From Smittia aterrima (taxonomy: Eukaryota > Arthropoda > Insecta > Diptera > Chironomidae), in assembly GCA_033063855.1 (NCBI GenBank), contig CP093831.1, positions 10,106,001-10,170,000 of the forward strand: a DNA stretch of 64,000 bases. Direction: 5' to 3'. Positions within the stretch are counted from its first letter, which is position 1. Each line of letters starts with the position of its first letter. Under the pieces are notes generated by a model. That model ran no database searches. It was given only the letters and a program-made list of their open reading frames with translations, and was not told the origin of the DNA. A program made the translations under genes and the position numbers. Below, in pieces: positions 44,898-57,423 of the stretch.

Positions 44898-46946
44898 TTA
44901 AAGAGCGTCTGTCATTATGATCTTTTCGAAGTCGCGATCTCTTCCAGGCATGTACGCGAAGAAAGTTTGACGAGTTCGTTCTGTTTCAGTAAAGTAAGGC
45001 TCCATCGCTGCCCAGTTGATTCGGTTCTGGTCAATATTTCCCGAAGCTAGCGACTCGACGTAGTTCTTCAGCCAATTATCGCGTTGTTCCTTCTTCAGCA
45101 ACATTTCATTGACCGTGATATTATTTTTCTTGATGCCAAGAACTTTGAAAGTCGGAATATCGATTTTAGGAACGAGCCCAGAAGCTTCAACGCGACTTCT
45201 TTGAAATTTATTCACTTTCAATCGTTTTTCGTTTTCTTCGTTATCATGACGGAAACCAAATCGTTGGAGAATCCATTCCTTCAAGATCGGAAGTTTCTCA
45301 ACATCAGGAAGAGAAGCAAGAACGAATTTCGGATTCTTTCGAATCAAATCGATTCCCTTTCTCAGTATTTCGAAAACTTTCTGTTTGCTTTTCCCGATTT
45401 TGTCGCAATCAGCAACGACTCGCTTGCTCTTCTCGTCCAACTCCGCTCGACGCTTCTCGTTCCACAATTTCAATTCCAATTTCCACATGTCCTGAAGGCA
45501 AACGGTAATTGCGTTATCCTCAGTTAAATGCTTGTCCAGTTCGAGGGCCGCGTTAATCGAATTTTTCACGACACCACAGTCGTTCAGGAAATTCGTGGCA
45601 AAGATTTTCTCGTAATCAAAGGCAAACGGTGAAGTAGGCGAGGAACGACGGAAGAACTCGATTTGATTTTTGTCGCCAATCGATTCTTCTTTGTCGTGGA
45701 TTTCCTTGCATGCTTCGATTGAGTTTGTGTTTCGTTTCACAATTTTCTCGTAAAGTTCTTTTGATTGGACGCATTTTTGACACTTTTCGCACAGATGAAT
45801 GAACTTGAGGTCGGCCGCGTTCTCCACGATTTGTCGAAGTAAAGTTTTCGTGATCACTTGTTGTTGATACTTTTCTGCAAAGTTGCGAAATTCCTCTTCA
45901 GTTTTAGCCAGCTCAAGCTGAACTCCATAAATCACTCCACGATCGAATGGATCACAGTCTTTGAGATTGTCGTGAGAGTTGAGTTGTCCCTTCAAAAGCT
46001 TCTCCATGAGTTGATTGAATTTATTCGATTCCCTGCGATGTGTCTCACACAAACTCTCGAGAATTTTCTTCCGATCAAAGTTCTTCTTGACAACTTGCTC
46101 GATTTGCTCGCACACGATTGATCTGGCAATGTTTCGTGATTCAGTAGTCAAAAGATTCTCTTCGGCAAACCATCGATTGGATTCGCTTTTAATGATGAAT
46201 CTCGGGTCTTTGTACTTCTGATAAATCTTAAACTTTGGTTGTTGTCGTCTGGGCGGTGGATAAAATCGTTCGGGTTGAATCTTTGGCATAGGAACAGGTT
46301 CAAGGTAAGGACTTTCATATTCGATTACTTTGAATTTACGTGGAGATGGCTTCACTTCTTTCTTTTTCAGTTCAGGCTTTGGAACTACTCGGTCCAACTC
46401 TCTCAACGTCGTCATCATATCCAAATGATAAATGCAAGAAAGAATTAAACGTTCATTCAGCGAGAAGCTCTTCTTTGATGAGATGTCATCGCAAGTGTTG
46501 TAAACAGAATCGTAAAGGAACCAAAGAAAAGCCAAATCATTGCCTCGACTGAATCGAATCGCAGTAATCGTTTCGAACTTTTTTGGAAGCGGATTGAGGC
46601 CAACTGCGGTCATAACACAACGGCACTTTTTGTACTGGTTGTCTTCTGATTCATCACTGACAGCTTCAAAGAGTGAATCAGCAGCAGCAATTTGAACATC
46701 AGACAATTCCTGGAACCAAGCTGGGCCGATCTCTTTCTTCAAGCGAGCCATCACTTTCTTGACTGCAAAGAAATTGAAGATTAGATTTTGAATCTTCTTG
46801 AATTTAATCAACTTACGCTTTGCTTCGTTTTCCTTTGTTGCTTTTTCATGCAAATTCGTCAAGTTTTTTGCAGCGCATTGCATGTCCGCCTTGTGTCGAT
46901 AGAATTCTTCCTCGGAAGGATAAATAAATGCGCGGTCATCGTTCAT
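44898..46946 (-). CDS. Unrecognised 664-residue basic/helical protein
   Basis: Exons 46817-46946 and 44898-46762 around a 54-nt intron (GTAAGT...TTTGCAG) give 664 residues; leaving the intron in gives 682 with no stop. I do not recognise it. It is rich in Lys, Glu and predicted helix, with LFEAVSDESEDNQYKKCRCV early, a Pro-rich stretch (SPYLEPVPMPKIQPERFYPP), two CxxC-like pairs (LCEKCQKCVQ), and an end YFTETERTRQTFFAYMPGRD. There is no signal peptide or membrane segment, so it is probably intracellular. It is tail-to-tail with the secreted disordered protein, 88 bp apart. Confidence 0.75.
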   Translation of the reverse strand: MNDDRAFIYPSEEEFYRHKADMQCAAKNLTNLHEKATKENEAKRKLIKFKKIQNLIFNFFAVKKVMARLKKEIGPAWFQELSDVQIAAADSLFEAVSDESEDNQYKKCRCVMTAVGLNPLPKKFETITAIRFSRGNDLAFLWFLYDSVYNTCDDISSKKSFSLNERLILSCIYHLDMMTTLRELDRVVPKPELKKKEVKPSPRKFKVIEYESPYLEPVPMPKIQPERFYPPPRRQQPKFKIYQKYKDPRFIIKSESNRWFAEENLLTTESRNIARSIVCEQIEQVVKKNFDRKKILESLCETHRRESNKFNQLMEKLLKGQLNSHDNLKDCDPFDRGVIYGVQLELAKTEEEFRNFAEKYQQQVITKTLLRQIVENAADLKFIHLCEKCQKCVQSKELYEKIVKRNTNSIEACKEIHDKEESIGDKNQIEFFRRSSPTSPFAFDYEKIFATNFLNDCGVVKNSINAALELDKHLTEDNAITVCLQDMWKLELKLWNEKRRAELDEKSKRVVADCDKIGKSKQKVFEILRKGIDLIRKNPKFVLASLPDVEKLPILKEWILQRFGFRHDNEENEKRLKVNKFQRSRVEASGLVPKIDIPTFKVLGIKKNNITVNEMLLKKEQRDNWLKNYVESLASGNIDQNRINWAAMEPYFTETERTRQTFFAYMPGRDRDFEKIIMTDAL

Positions 46947-47103
46947 GACTCAGAAAATAAAATTTAGCACAATTAATTTTGAAATCTGAAATTTAATGAA
47001 AGGTGACTAAGTTCACTTAACAAAAAAAACTCTAAAAGTCATAAGTTAATTAAAAGTTGTTTATTTTTTAGAATATGAGATCACACATTGTGATTATCAC
47101 AAA

Positions 47104-47913
47104 AAGAATTTTCGATTTCACCAACAACATCTGTTGTCCATAAACGACTCTCAACCGTTTCGAAGTCACACATGTGAGAACATTTTTCATTATCAGAGAC
47201 TTCTCTTACACCCCACGAAAGCAAAACCTTTGCTTGTGGCCTTTTTCACAACTTAAGAACATTCAATTAGGCAAAAACCTTTAAAAACATCCTCAAACAA
47301 CTTGAATCGTCTCAATGTTTGTTTATCTTCAATTAAAAAGTGACAAACATCGAGATCAAGTTTCAAAGTGACGAACGAGTGTGTTGGTTTCGTTTGTGGT
47401 CTCGCAATTGCGAAAAATAATTAAAATTTCCTCTTAATTACTTTGAAGTTTCTCTCCTCATTTTTCTGATGCAATTAAATCGCGATGACAACTCAGTTTC
47501 ATTAATTTCTTTTTCTAAATCAGGTAAACATCTCAAAGCCACTCAATCAGAATTCAATGCGTGTCGGTGTCTCAAAGCGAGATTAATTAATTATCTCAAT
47601 CAAACATTGTAATCACGCTTTAATTAATGACATCGCATCAGATTGACTGCTGCAGTCTGAACAATTTCCATCGCTCGATGCATCGAAACGCAACACATGA
47701 AGTCATTAAATGCGTTTCCCTGTGGAACATTTGTTTCTGTCATTAAACATTAAACCTCCCTCTCTTCGACGCTTTTCTGCAACAACAATTTCCATTCGGT
47801 GCTTTTGTCATTTTTGATTTTCCAAAACAGGAGAGAGAGACAGTGAGGAACGCAATCTGTTATTACGCGTCCGAGACTGCATGTGATGGAGCTCTAATTA
47901 CACAATTAATTTT
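47104..47913 (+). repeat. Inverted non-coding block A, left copy (A1)
   Basis: About 810 bp that match the reverse complement of 56609-57423 almost base for base; I count about a dozen differences by eye. It has no long reading frame and no transposon ends. It contains dense AT cores such as gattaattaattatc and the near-palindrome gactgctgcagtc. Identity falls off abruptly at both edges. Confidence 0.92.
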
Positions 47914-48640
47914 AATTACAAAGATATTGAATTCCTTTTCATGTGAAATTATTAAACCGTAAATGTGTGGACAAAGGAATTCGATTTCATTTAATCAAAT
48001 ATTCCTTTGAGTTCAAATTCCTCATTCTCTAATGATTTGCGAGTTTGCAGATTCCAAAACCGCGACTGTCATTTAATTGATTATTTCTGCAGAAGACCGC
48101 TGTCAGGTAAATAAGTCTCCTAAAAGATATTTCAGCATTAACTGGAACCAACAGAAGTTTAATCCAATTAATAATGCTTCGTTTGTCTTGTGAAAACGCA
48201 CTGAAGACTGAAAGAGTTCAACAATAGCTTCACCCTTCTCGATGAAGTTATGAAAACCTCTTTCTTGACTTACATCCTCAACTCGAATCATTCGCAGCGG
48301 AATTCATCAAATTTTAATTGGAAAAAATCACAACAAACGCATTTTTGCCCTCACGATCGTCAGAAATTATAATTAGATTTTTTTATGTTTCATTTATTTT
48401 TTTTCTTTCCATTGAAATCTAATTAAATTCCATTGAAAAAAATTAATTTCACGATTGAAATAATTCATGAAAAATTTAATTGAATTTAAGATTCTTCTCA
48501 GAGCTGAGTGATCTTTCTTCTTTTCGTTTTGCTAATCAAGTTGTTGCTAATGAAATTAATTAGTCTAATCTTGGTTTGATTTAAAAAAAAGACTTTAAAA
48601 CGAGTCAGTTGACAAAGGAAATAAATAAAATATCGTTAGA

Positions 48641-49019
48641 GTCGCATTAAGTTGTTTTCCTGTTTCACTTCGTAATTAACAGCTCGCAGCTTCTAGTTTT
48701 CTGACGAATATGGCGAGGCATTAGCATGCAAACGATTTTCTTAGATTAATCGAGCCCGCTCAGACTTTTAATGACATTACGGTAATTCAAGTCAATCGAA
48801 TGCAGTTTTAATTTCAATTCGATCTCTCGCAAGTTTCTTATTGTAATCAACTCGATTTTCATACGCGAGACGTGCAATTTCTTTACTTTGCTGTTACTCT
48901 TAATTAAGTTACACATTTCTACTCACTTGAGAAACTTCCACCGGATCCGAAAGGTATGAATTATCCACAGAACAATTTAATTAAGCAGCCAAATGCTTAC
49001 GAGACTTAATTACAAACTC
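48641..49019 (+). repeat. Inverted non-coding block B, left copy (B1)
   Basis: About 379 bp, near-identical to the reverse complement of 54200-54577 with only a few differences, mostly at the outer edge. Non-coding. Confidence 0.92.
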
Positions 49020-52000
49020 ACTTTTCCCATTTTTTTCTTTTGATTATTTTTGCTTTGCTCTCCTTTATAAACAACTTTAAATTAATGCAATTTGAGTTTA
49101 ATAATGAGTTGTAGCACCTCCAGCAGCTCAAGCCTTCCCAGACCTGATTTTAATCGCGCCTGTTAACGAGAGAAATTAATAAAACCATTGCAATCATAAT
49201 ATTTAATACCACACTCTCAGTTTTATTCTGAACGGTTTATGAATGAATTTACTTTACTCACTTTCCAATGCTTCGTTGCATTCAAACGTCTCAGTTGCAA
49301 AACATTGAACAAAACATTCGAGTCGAGTCTGAAATTTATTTTAGGGGTTGGACAATGTTGATCATCAACAAACGACACAAAAAAACTCTTCAGGGTTAAT
49401 TTCCTCATTAAACCGAGAGTATGAGAATCGCAGACACAAATCCTCCCTCTTACGATCGATGCTCACAGAAGAAAAAAGTAATTTTCATAAAAGGCAATCA
49501 ATTTCTTTATTAAAACATCTAAACAAAGTGAATTGAGAAAATATTTGATTAATATCAAGAGATGAGACTTAAGCTTCTTTTCACCCTTCGCTGTTTGCGT
49601 GGCAGTGAGATTCCTAATTTCATCTGTTTCAAGCTTTGAAGACAAACAAATATTTGATTTGATTGAGCGAATTTAAATTTGATTATTTTCGTTTCTTCTC
49701 TGACCCTGACTCGTCTGTTTGAGGAAGACTAAAGAATTGCAAAGCAATTGATGCGCTTTGTGCGGTAAGGCGGAATATTGAATTAAAAATTTATCTTCTT
49801 CACGAGGAGTGGAAAATGTTTTCCCTCCTTCACGATTATGCAAATAAATTTTCATTCTTTTTCTTTGCGGACTTTTCCTTCCTCTCCGCTTCGTTTTAAT
49901 ATTTTAAACTGTTGCTGATGAGTTTCAGTCCCGCAATATTCTTTTTAAACTTTATTATAATGCGCAATTAGGACGTTGAGCGAGTGGATAAAGGAACAAG
50001 AGGGTGGAAATCCCCAACCTGACATTAATTTATGAACTTATTAAGATTTATTGTTTCTTAAAAATTAATGCAGATTTAATGGTTTGGTCGGGTTGGCTAT
50101 TTCAATTAATTTCGGTTAAGACCTTTCGAGGTCTTTAATGCTCTTTTAGTGTAATTTAAATGAAGAGATTTTTTTAACTCTTTCGATCTTAATTTTTCCG
50201 TTTTATCATCGACTAAAAACTTAAAGTTGATTTATGCTCCTGTTGTCACAAACTTTTTGATCAAACACAAATGTTTTCCCGAGCACAAGCAAATTATCTC
50301 ATCTTTCGAAGTTAATGTTCCTTCCAACACATTTTTCATAATCTTCTACCCGGTTAATGTTCTCGACTACCATAAAATCACCCCAAACGAAGAAAAGAAA
50401 ACAAATATCGCATTATTATTTATTGAGTAAAAGGGGAGAAGGTTGTGCGATGATGAAGACAGCAGAAATACCAAACATAAGCACGACCCGAGGAAAATAA
50501 CTTAATCTTGTTTTATATCCGTTCGTCCTTTGGCGAGGACATCAGAGATTGCGATGAATTGAGTTGTTAGGACTCAATTCCGGTGACTTGTGAATCATTT
50601 TTGCGCTTGCATGTGAATCTTTCTCTTCAACCGCTTCGCTTGTTGTTAAAAAACAAAAATGTTAACACAACAAAACAAATCTCGTGTGATAATAAAAGTG
50701 AATTATTGCCGTTTATGAAAACAAGTTACAAGCACATAAAATAACTCTCCGCCCGCGTCAGCCGAGAACAACCGTAAAACTTTCAGTCGAGAATGAATTG
50801 TCAGAGGATTTATGAATGCACATTAGGTGTTTGACATAAATTTCTCGGCTGTGATTTATACATTCGAAGTAATTAAATGATCTAGCATTATTATTTTTAT
50901 TGCTGAAGCGAAATAGCAGAAGCCATCAGCAGCCGATGAATTGCCGGTTTTTATCGCAATCTCTCGCACCAGGACTTTTAATTGCTTTTTTAAGGCAATT
51001 AGGGTTCGGCTAACTCGAGTTTTAAATTATTAATGGCTTTCAAAAATCTCCCGGAGCTATTTTTTGTAACTTAAACGGACAACGATTAAGCAGAGCACAC
51101 ATGGAGGGAAAGCGGAAAATTTAAATGTCTCCAGCAACAATTTTTCGCACGATAATCCTTTCGCTCTCTCACTCTTCGTATTTATTTATTTTTCCCTCTT
51201 TACCATTTTTCAATTCTCCATCTCCACCGACGACCGAATGTGTCTGAATTTATTATCCCAATTTAAACATTTTTATTTCTCGGCTCTCCGAAACCCTCCG
51301 ACGTTCACAGCAAATGTGAAGATGGGGCCAGCAAAAATCTGAAAAACACTTCCGGTCATTTGTTTCAACTGGAAAATTTTCCGTCTCGTTTCGAGTGCTT
51401 CTCGCTTCTGTTTTGTTTGTAAACATTTCATGACACGGATATTTCCTTCACTCATCCTCAAAAAGTTAAACATCCTGGCCACTTCATGTTGAAAAACATT
51501 GTCCGAACATTTTTTGCAGACGACGAGTTTTATCATCGAAATTTATCGCACTTGCAGTTTGTTTCTGTTTGCTTTGAATTGCTGGGGATGGTGTGGGAGT
51601 TTCGACTCTTACGTGTTTTATTAGATTTGATGATAATTACAAACGTGATACACGAACAACTCCATCCACGATATTAACCGTTTAATAGAGCTGTATCATG
51701 AATCAAGGACCTGTCTGTGCTCGGTGAAACCCAAACTGAATATTAATTTAAAATATTGACTTCACACGTGAGAAAAAGCAGGAAATTAATTTCCTGATTT
51801 TTACACCCTCGAAAATATTTTTACCGCTCTCGCATTTCGTTCGAACACGAATTCACTTAAAGCTTTACGTGAATATTTATTTTCACATGATAAATTTTTA
51901 ATTGAGACATAGAAATTCAACTAAAAATATTTTTTTCGTTTATCAGTTGTGATTTTTGTTATCAACTGAATTGATAAGATTTCACTTTTATCAAGCCGTT

Positions 52001-52072
52001 CCACTTGAGATTGAAGTTTATTGTCAAAAATAAAAAAGTTAAACTCAGTTGTGATTTCAATTAAAGACGACA

Positions 52073-53102
52073 ATGTTTCTAGTCTTAAGGTAGAGAGAGT
52101 GAAGTGATTTAAATAATTAATTCGTTCTAATGTAATTAAAATATTCTTCTTCCTCTTCCAAGTATTTTAATCCTCTTATCGGCAACAGCAAAGGCTTACG
52201 ATGAGAAAGTCAGCTGTAAAGTTTCCATCAACGAAGAATATGGAAAAACTTGTCGATTGGAAAATGTAAATCTCCAAGAAACGAAGCATCTTGAAGTGGA
52301 GATAGACACAAAATTACTGAAATATGTTTATTTTGAAAGTTCTGAGATAGAAAGTTTTACGAAAGGATTTACTGAGCAGTTAAAGGGAGTCGAGTACTTG
52401 AACGCAAATCAAGTTGGACTTAAGTATTTGGATGGAAGGAGTTTGAGAAGTTTGGAAGAATTGCTGATCTTTTGGGGCGGATCAAACAGGATTAGAAGGT
52501 TGAAGGCTAACGCATTCAGTGGAAACAAAAAGCTTGAAGCAATTTACTTAAAGTTCAACGAGATTAACTTTGTGGACCCTGCAGCGTTTGACGGACTGCA
52601 AGAACTTTATTTGCTTGACTTATCTTCGAATGAGCTCAAGGATGTTCCTTTAGCTTTCAATTCAATCAGCAGTTTGGTGAAACTGGATTTATCATCAAAC
52701 CTCATCGAAAAAATCGACAGCAAAGCTTTCTCGGAACTTCATGAATTGAGAGAACTGAACTTGCAGAAGAACAAACTCACACAACTTGATCCTGAAATTT
52801 TTCATCCTCTGACTGACTTGGAATTCATTAACCTTTCATTTAATGAAATTAAAATTATATTTGGAGAACTCTTTCAACACAATAACCATCTCAAGAAAAT
52901 CCTTTTTATCGGAAACAAAATCCAAGCGATCGAAGAAAAGTTTGTTGAGCACCAAAAGCCTAAACTATTTCACATTTCGTTTAGAAACAATATTTGTGTC
53001 GATAATGACATTAAGAATTTCTTAAATAATGAAAATGAGAAGCTAAGAAGATGTTTTTTAAACTTTGAAAATTTCTCGTCATTAAACATTTCGAGAAACT
53101 AA
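52073..53102 (+). CDS. Secreted leucine-rich-repeat protein
   Basis: Exons 52073-52089 and 52163-53102 give 318 residues. The first exon is only 17 coding bases, and its splice completes a clear signal peptide (MFLVLSILILLSATAKA). Cys-containing KVSCKVS and GKTCRLEN cap the N-terminus. About eight LRRs follow, for example LYLLDLSSNELKDVPLAF, LVKLDLSSNLIEKIDSKAF and LRELNLQKNKLTQLDPEIF. A short C-terminal Cys pair (NICVDN, RRCFLN) ends it. There is no membrane segment or anchor. Extracellular LRR proteins in flies act in recognition, adhesion or immunity; no orthologue is assigned. It sits within the interval enclosed by the inverted blocks A and B. Confidence 0.85.
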
Positions 53103-54199
53103 AACTTTTTTTTATTGGTTTGTTACAGAAAACTTTTAAATATTTTAATATCTCAAAAAATTGACCAATTGAAGCGAATTAATAGTTTTTTAAAAGTTGA
53201 TTCTCATATCAGAAAAATATCCCTTACCTTCCTGTCAATGACGATGATTGCTCAACCCTCCAAAACAACAGAAAACAATTTCGTCGCTTCTGCGCCTTGT
53301 ACAATGTTTTCAAGAAAACAACGAAACATTGCACAAGCACAGACGAGAGAGATTTCTTTCTGCTGATTTTGTTATTATCTCATCAACCGCTCAACGAACC
53401 AGACGTGATTTTATTCGACTGCGCGAGTTTCCATGTGCTAACTAGTGTTTGATATAAGCAGCAAAAAGTGAATGAACAGCAGCAGGAATCATAAAAATAC
53501 AAATTGATAAATCAAGTTAAATTGAGATCTCACTTTAATTCACGCTTTAGTGACGCAATCGGATTGAAATCATTGTTGCAAGTGGAGCAAAGTCAATAAA
53601 TAAAGAACGCAAAGTGGAAGTTTCGAAACGCTGACATTTCGACGTCTGATCATTTACAATTTAAACAGCTTCCAATCAGCAATTCATTAAAATTGTTAAT
53701 TAAATTACAGATGTTATATTAACCGCTGCTCTCTTTCTCCCGACAACCGACAGTGAAGTGATTTTATAAACAAATATTTTTTTTTGTGCGGTTTATTGCG
53801 GCCGGTGATAAGAAGTTAGACTCAAAACCTAAAGAAGAGGGATCATAAATTTAATTAGTTTTGCGTTGCGCAAGTGAAACCAGAACAAATAATAAGCCGT
53901 TGTGTTAATCACAAATCTAATTAAAATGATTTAATTATCTACGTTCGCGGAAAGAGAGCTTCGAAAAATTATAATCAAGTCGGTGAATCAATTAAAACTT
54001 AATTAACAGGAATAGCTGCCCTGTTTTAATCAAAAAGAACACAACAATCAGTAATTCAAGAATCTGATTGCGTAAAGCGCTTGTGAGAAATCAGTAAATG
54101 TTGATAATTAAATGATTAAGTGATTGAAATTTATTCGCGATTCAAACCAGAAAAGAGAGAAGAAAGGAAAATAATCAAGAAAAGAAGAACGCAAAAGAG

Positions 54200-54577
54200 A
54201 GTTTGTAATTAAGTCTCGTAAGCATTTGGCTGCTTAATTAAATTGTTCTGTGGATAATTCATACCTTTCGGATCCGGTGGAAGTTTCTCAAGTGAGTAGA
54301 AATGTGTAACTTAATTAAGAGTAACAGCAAAGTAAAGAAATTGCACGTCTCGCGTATGAAAATCGAGTTGATTACAATAAGAAACTTGCGAGAGATCGAA
54401 TTGAAATTAAAACTGCATTCGATTGACTTGAATTACCGTAATGTCATTAAAAGTCTGAGCGGGCTCGATTAATCTAAGAAAATCGTTTGCATGCTAATGC
54501 CTCGCCATATTCGTCAGAAAACTAGAAGCTGCGAGCTGTTAATTACGAAGTGAATCAGGAAAACGACTTAATGCGAC
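54200..54577 (-). repeat. Inverted non-coding block B, right copy (B2)
   Basis: Reverse-complement partner of 48641-49019. A splice-donor-like C|GTAAGCAT lies at 54218-54225 near its left edge on the + strand. Confidence 0.92.
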
Positions 54578-56608
54578 TTTAATTAAAGCGTCTTTAAAAT
54601 ATCTCGAGCGATGTTTTATTTATTTCCATTGAATGCTCTTGAGAATGTGAAATATCTCGTCAAACAAACAAACCAACCATTGATGGAGATTTCTTTGCCA
54701 CTTTGTTGCAATCTCGTAATTAAACATTGAAAATCAGTTCACTCACGAAGACTCCAACGAAGGAACAACTGAGGGTAACGTCTCAACCCCTTTACCGAGC
54801 TGTGCAACGAATTACACAAGAAAGGCATTAATAATGAGATTATTTCCTTTGGCCAAATCATTTCACAATCCCAACGCAACGCAGGGAATGTTTAACTTCA
54901 CAAAAGGCTGATAAATTAGTTAGGGCAACAAAGTTAACAAAGTAAATCGCATCACAGACGACACGAAATTCAAATTTGAGGCCAACAAATCATCGACTCG
55001 CTTAACAATGAGTGAATTCTTAAAATCCTGTAAAATTTTAATTAAACCTTTGATTGCCGGCATTCAAAAAGAGCCGAAACGAGAGAGAATAATTGAAATA
55101 ATTGGATTCCGAAAGGGTTTAAAAAGTCTAAAACAAGTTTCCGATGTTTATGTGCTCTGCGTAAAGCGTGTTAAATTTATGATTTCGCAACAATGTCTGG
55201 AATTTTAAAAACACTCGCTTTTGTTGTCGATTCCGAACTCGTTTCCTTCTGCAATAAATTTCATTCTAATTTTACGAATTCAGACCATGAAGCATTTATT
55301 GGAAACATTGCTCGTTTTGCGTGAAATTTGATACACTTTTAATTATGAGACTTTAGAGTGTCGAAAGGGTTGAAATTGGTGAGGTGAGGAAATGTTTGAG
55401 ACTGTGGACAGTTGTCTCAAAACCTCATTTGAAGTTGAAGATCGCGAGAAAGTGTCAAATCGTGACTTTGCATCGCGCTCTCTTCTTAACACTTTAAATG
55501 TGCTAAATTCCGTCGCAGAGTTCATTGTGATGATATTTCTTTTAAACGATCGCTTAGCTAACCGGAAAGTTGTAATTTGTTGTCTTAATCTTATCTTCAT
55601 CGTTTAACGCATAAATCCAAATTAAGCTGCAATTTCTCTCTCAGCAAACATAAATTTTACTTGGAATGTGGACTTGCATGAAATAAAATGCAGCCATGCA
55701 AATGAAGAATAATTAATTTGGCATTTAATTTCATCGCTTCATTAAATTAATTAAATGTGTCGGAATAATTTTGATAATTTGCCGGCACCTGTTTTGGCAA
55801 TAATTTGATTGGGCGGGAGCCGAAATCGTAAATTAATTGATTTCAATGAGCGATTATGTGCATTTTCGAAAATTGTGAAATTTTCACGTTTCAATCGATT
55901 TGCAGTTGAGATATTTCTGTCAGTGTCAAAAGAGTTTGCCGCCTCTCGTTTGAAAAAAGTTCAATAAATTAAAGATTCATAATTCACGATAATCTTCAGT
56001 TGATTTATTGCATTGTCAAACGTTGAACTCTGCCAGACAACGATTCACGAAATTCTCGCGTTTTCCCTGATCGAGAAGTTAAGTGAAGTCAGAAATTGCA
56101 TTTCGCTACTGTGTAGATTCAACTTTAGGTCATTGACTAAACATTACATTTACTAACTAAACATTTCCCCAAAATTTATTCAAATTAAAATCAAACAAAC
56201 AGATTTTAGACATTCATACATTATGCCCGTTTTCGTTTGCTATTACCTCACTCACTGTTCATATTTGTCCAACAAAATCATAAACAAACAACACACAACT
56301 CTCCAGCTAAATAGCCTCAATGAAATACAAATAAAACCACAGGGGATAAGATGACAATTTAATGAGTTTACATTTGTACACGCGGTGGACTTTGGGCTTA
56401 CGGATATCGAACATTGAAAAATTGATTGCGATACAAATAACAGGACTTCTGTTGTTAGCTCTATCATCCGATGCTGCTGCTATTCCACTCGAAAATTTAT
56501 CAAAGGACGAGAATTACGAAAGAGGAATTTCGATGTCCAACTAGAATTATCGCAATCACAACAAAGAAATTCAATTCCTTTGTCAGACTGTGTTGCATTC
56601 AATTATTC

Positions 56609-57423
56609 AAAATTAATTGTGTAATTAGAGCTCCATCACATGCAGTCTCGGACGCGTAATAACAGATTGTGTTCCTCACTGTCTCTCTATCCTGTTTTGG
56701 AAAATCAAAAATGACAAAAGCACCGAATGGAAATTGTTGTTGCAGAAAAGCGTCGAAGAGAGGGAGGTTTAATGTTTAATGACAGAAACAAATGTTCCAC
56801 AGGGAAACGCATTTAATGACTTCATGTGTTGCGTTTCGATGCATCGAGCGATGGAAATTGTTCAGACTGCAGCAGTCAATCTGATGCGATGTCATTAATT
56901 AAAGCGTGATTACAATGTTTGATTGAGATAATTAATTAATCTCGCTTTGAGACACCGACACGCATTGAATTCTGATTGAGTGGCTTTGAGATGTTTACCT
57001 GATTTAGAAAAAGAAATTAATGAAACTGAGTTGTCATCGCGATTTAATTGCATCAGAAAAATGAGGAGAGAAACTTCAAAGTAATTAAGAGGAAATTTTA
57101 ATTATTTTTCGCAATTGCGAGACCACAAACGAAACCAACACACTCGTTCGTCACTTTGAAACTTGATCTCAATGTTTGTCACTTTTAATTGAAGATAAAC
57201 AAACACTGAGACGATTCAAGTTGTTTGAGGATGTTTTTAAAGGTTTTTTTGCCTAATTGAATGTTCTTAAGTTGTGAAAAAGGCCACAAGCAAAGGCTTT
57301 GCTCTCGTGGGGTGTAAGAGAAGTCTCTGATAATGAAAAATGTTCTCACATGTGCGACTTCGAAACGGTTGAGAGTCGTTTATGGACAACAGATGTTGTT
57401 GGTGAAATCGAAAATTCCTTTTG
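56609..57423 (-). repeat. Inverted non-coding block A, right copy (A2)
   Basis: Reverse-complement partner of 47104-47913, about 1.06 kb upstream of the first Beadex coding exon. Beyond 56609 only weak, gapped similarity to the left side remains (for example gacaaaggaatt). Confidence 0.92.

Larger units (their letters stand above)
46947..52072. other. Gene-free region of about 5.1 kb
   Basis: It holds the inverted-repeat blocks A1 and B1, described separately. The remaining parts (47914-48640 and 49020-52072) are AT-rich with many homeodomain-type TAATTA cores. Short open frames here lack coding character. It may be upstream regulatory DNA or a long first intron of Beadex. Confidence 0.6.

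Noticed and set aside
54600..56700. Several 60-85 codon frames on both strands
   Set aside because: Short, AT-driven, often without ATG, and no signal peptide or domain.
47104..57423. Inverted blocks considered as terminal repeats of a giant DNA transposon or foldback element
   Set aside because: No transposase, no target-site duplication seen, blocks internal rather than at sharp termini, and two nested pairs with unequal spacing.
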